DNA from: Dehalococcoidia bacterium
GTDB lineage: Bacteria; Chloroflexota; Dehalococcoidia; GIF9; AB-539-J10
NCBI GenBank assembly: GCA_029857995.1
Contig: JAOUFZ010000117.1
Location: forward strand, 1-5,055
Direction: 5' to 3'
DNA length: 5,055 bases
How positions within the stretch are numbered: the first letter of the stretch is position 1; the number at the start of each line of letters is the position of its first letter. This document shows positions 4,284-5,055 of this stretch, piece after piece. A program made the translations under genes and the position numbers. The notes beneath the pieces were generated by a model. That model saw nothing but the letters and a program-made list of their open reading frames with translations. It made no database searches and was not told where the DNA came from.

Positions 4284-5055
4284 TTATAACGCCAGGCCGG
4301 CCTGGTACCCCTCGCTGGTAGCTTCCAGTATTCTCCGCGGTTCAGAAGAATTGCCTATGCAGCATATTTCGGGCACTTTACTTTCCAGAGCTTTGTACAG
4401 GCGATCATTCGCTGTGTAGCCGGCTGCTATGATGATTGTGTCGGCTGAAATGGTTTCCTTCTTACCATCAGCAGTAGCCACTCGAACACTGCCTTCCTTT
4501 ATCTCTTCACACGTCGCGCTGGCCAGCAGGGTCACCTTTTCTTTCCTCAGCCCATCCATGAGACGGCGCCTTGTCATGAGGAACATGTCGTTAGCCATTC
4601 GCTTCAGTATTTCGATGATGGTCACGGTCTTTCCCTGTTTCGCCAGATAGTGCCCTGTCTCACAGCCAACCATCCCCCCGCCGATGATGACCACATTCTG
4701 TCCTATCTTGGCTTTGCCCGAGAGTACATCCTGGGCAGTAACCACATTTGATTTATCAATGCCAGGTATGTCAGGCATGGCTGGAGTGCCTCCTGTGGCT
4801 ATCACAACGGCATCTGGATTCTCTTTAATAACGATTTCAGCAGTGGCATCTGTATTAAGCTTGACTTCCACTCCAGCTTTCTCAACCTGATTGACCAGAT
4901 AGTTTATCCAGGGGAAGATATCGGCCTTAAATGGAGGTAGAGCGGCTATATTCAGTTGCCCACCCAGCTTCGCATCCTTTTCAAACAGAGTAACCTTGTG
5001 ACCTCTCTGTGCCGCCACAACGGCAGCCTGCATGCCAGCCGGACCACCACCGACT
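4284..5055 (-). CDS. FAD/NAD(P)-binding oxidoreductase, C-terminal part (enoate reductase / 2,4-dienoyl-CoA reductase-like); 5' end outside window
   Basis: The visible 256 residues run from the window edge to a TAA. The first seven, VGGGPAG, complete an FAD-binding G-x-G-x-x-G motif, with the acidic residue E25 at the end of the second strand (VTLFEKD). ATGG (86-89) is the usual second FAD motif. A second Rossmann motif, GGGMVG (125-130), binds the nicotinamide cofactor; E148 (TIIEIL) suggests NADH over NADPH. The ending CCIGNSSEPRRILEATSEGY matches the last FAD-contacting segment of the family, which usually has Asp where this protein has Asn (235). In related enzymes an old-yellow-enzyme TIM barrel and a 4Fe-4S cluster precede this part. 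They would lie upstream and cannot be confirmed, so a stand-alone pyridine-nucleotide oxidoreductase remains possible. The FAH gene begins 166 bp downstream and may be partly co-transcribed. Confidence 0.9.
   Translation of the reverse strand, partial: VGGGPAGMQAAVVAAQRGHKVTLFEKDAKLGGQLNIAALPPFKADIFPWINYLVNQVEKAGVEVKLNTDATAEIVIKENPDAVVIATGGTPAMPDIPGIDKSNVVTAQDVLSGKAKIGQNVVIIGGGMVGCETGHYLAKQGKTVTIIEILKRMANDMFLMTRRRLMDGLRKEKVTLLASATCEEIKEGSVRVATADGKKETISADTIIIAAGYTANDRLYKALESKVPEICCIGNSSEPRRILEATSEGYQAGLAL

Noticed and set aside
4429..4890. Plus-strand open frames at 4429-4650 and 4684-4890
   Set aside because: They are antisense to the oxidoreductase, whose two Rossmann motifs are clear on the minus strand.
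1..5055. CRISPR array, tRNA or rRNA gene
   Set aside because: No regularly spaced direct repeats, cloverleaf-like sequence or conserved rRNA segment was seen on reading both strands.

Overview
The window carries five protein-coding genes, all on the minus strand, in two apparent transcription units. Base composition is mixed, near 50% GC. Three genes have strong AAGGAG(G) ribosome-binding sites. No 16S, tRNA or other taxonomic marker is present. The mix of an ECF-type sigma factor, a membrane-anchored 'Beta_propel' protein, an FAH-family hydrolase, an MBL-fold hydrolase and an enoate-reductase-like flavoprotein fits an environmental bacterium, perhaps an anaerobe from Chloroflexota (Dehalococcoidia-like) or a clostridial/Peptococcaceae lineage. 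That placement is an impression, not something the sequence proves.

Unit 1, in transcription order: (a) positions 5055-4284, the C-terminal 256 residues of an FAD/NAD(P)-binding oxidoreductase whose start lies outside the window; (b) 4117-3113, a complete fumarylacetoacetate hydrolase (FAH) family protein with all expected metal and catalytic residues; (c) 3028-2081, a complete MBL-fold metallohydrolase with an intact two-metal site. The 166-bp gap before the FAH gene holds a TTGACA box, a 26-bp near-perfect inverted repeat that looks like an operator, and overlapping palindromes. The FAH-MBL pair may therefore have its own regulated promoter. The set suggests catabolism of a ring-derived or other carbon compound: flavin redox step, C-C bond or ring hydrolysis, then (thio)ester or lactone hydrolysis. 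The substrate cannot be read from sequence.

Unit 2: (d) 1776-1204, a 190-residue ECF-like sigma factor, then 92 bp later (e) 1111 to the window edge, a gene with no stop in the window. Conceptual translation of (e) gives a 47-residue cytoplasmic N-terminus, one transmembrane helix and the start of an extracytoplasmic beta-propeller domain (hallmark V-D-E-A-D-I-V-K-T-D-G). This is the organisation of a sigma/anti-sigma pair, with the propeller in the sensor position and a short non-zinc N-terminal peptide where a sigma-binding domain would sit. It is the most interesting part of the window.

The 304-bp gap between the units (1777-2080) holds a good sigma-70-like promoter for the sigma gene, a possible ECF-type second promoter, and a 136-bp stretch bounded by imperfect 12-nt inverted repeats with a strong internal hairpin. 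That stretch may be a structured RNA, a terminator region or a small mobile-element remnant. No CRISPR array, tRNA, rRNA or complete insertion sequence was seen.
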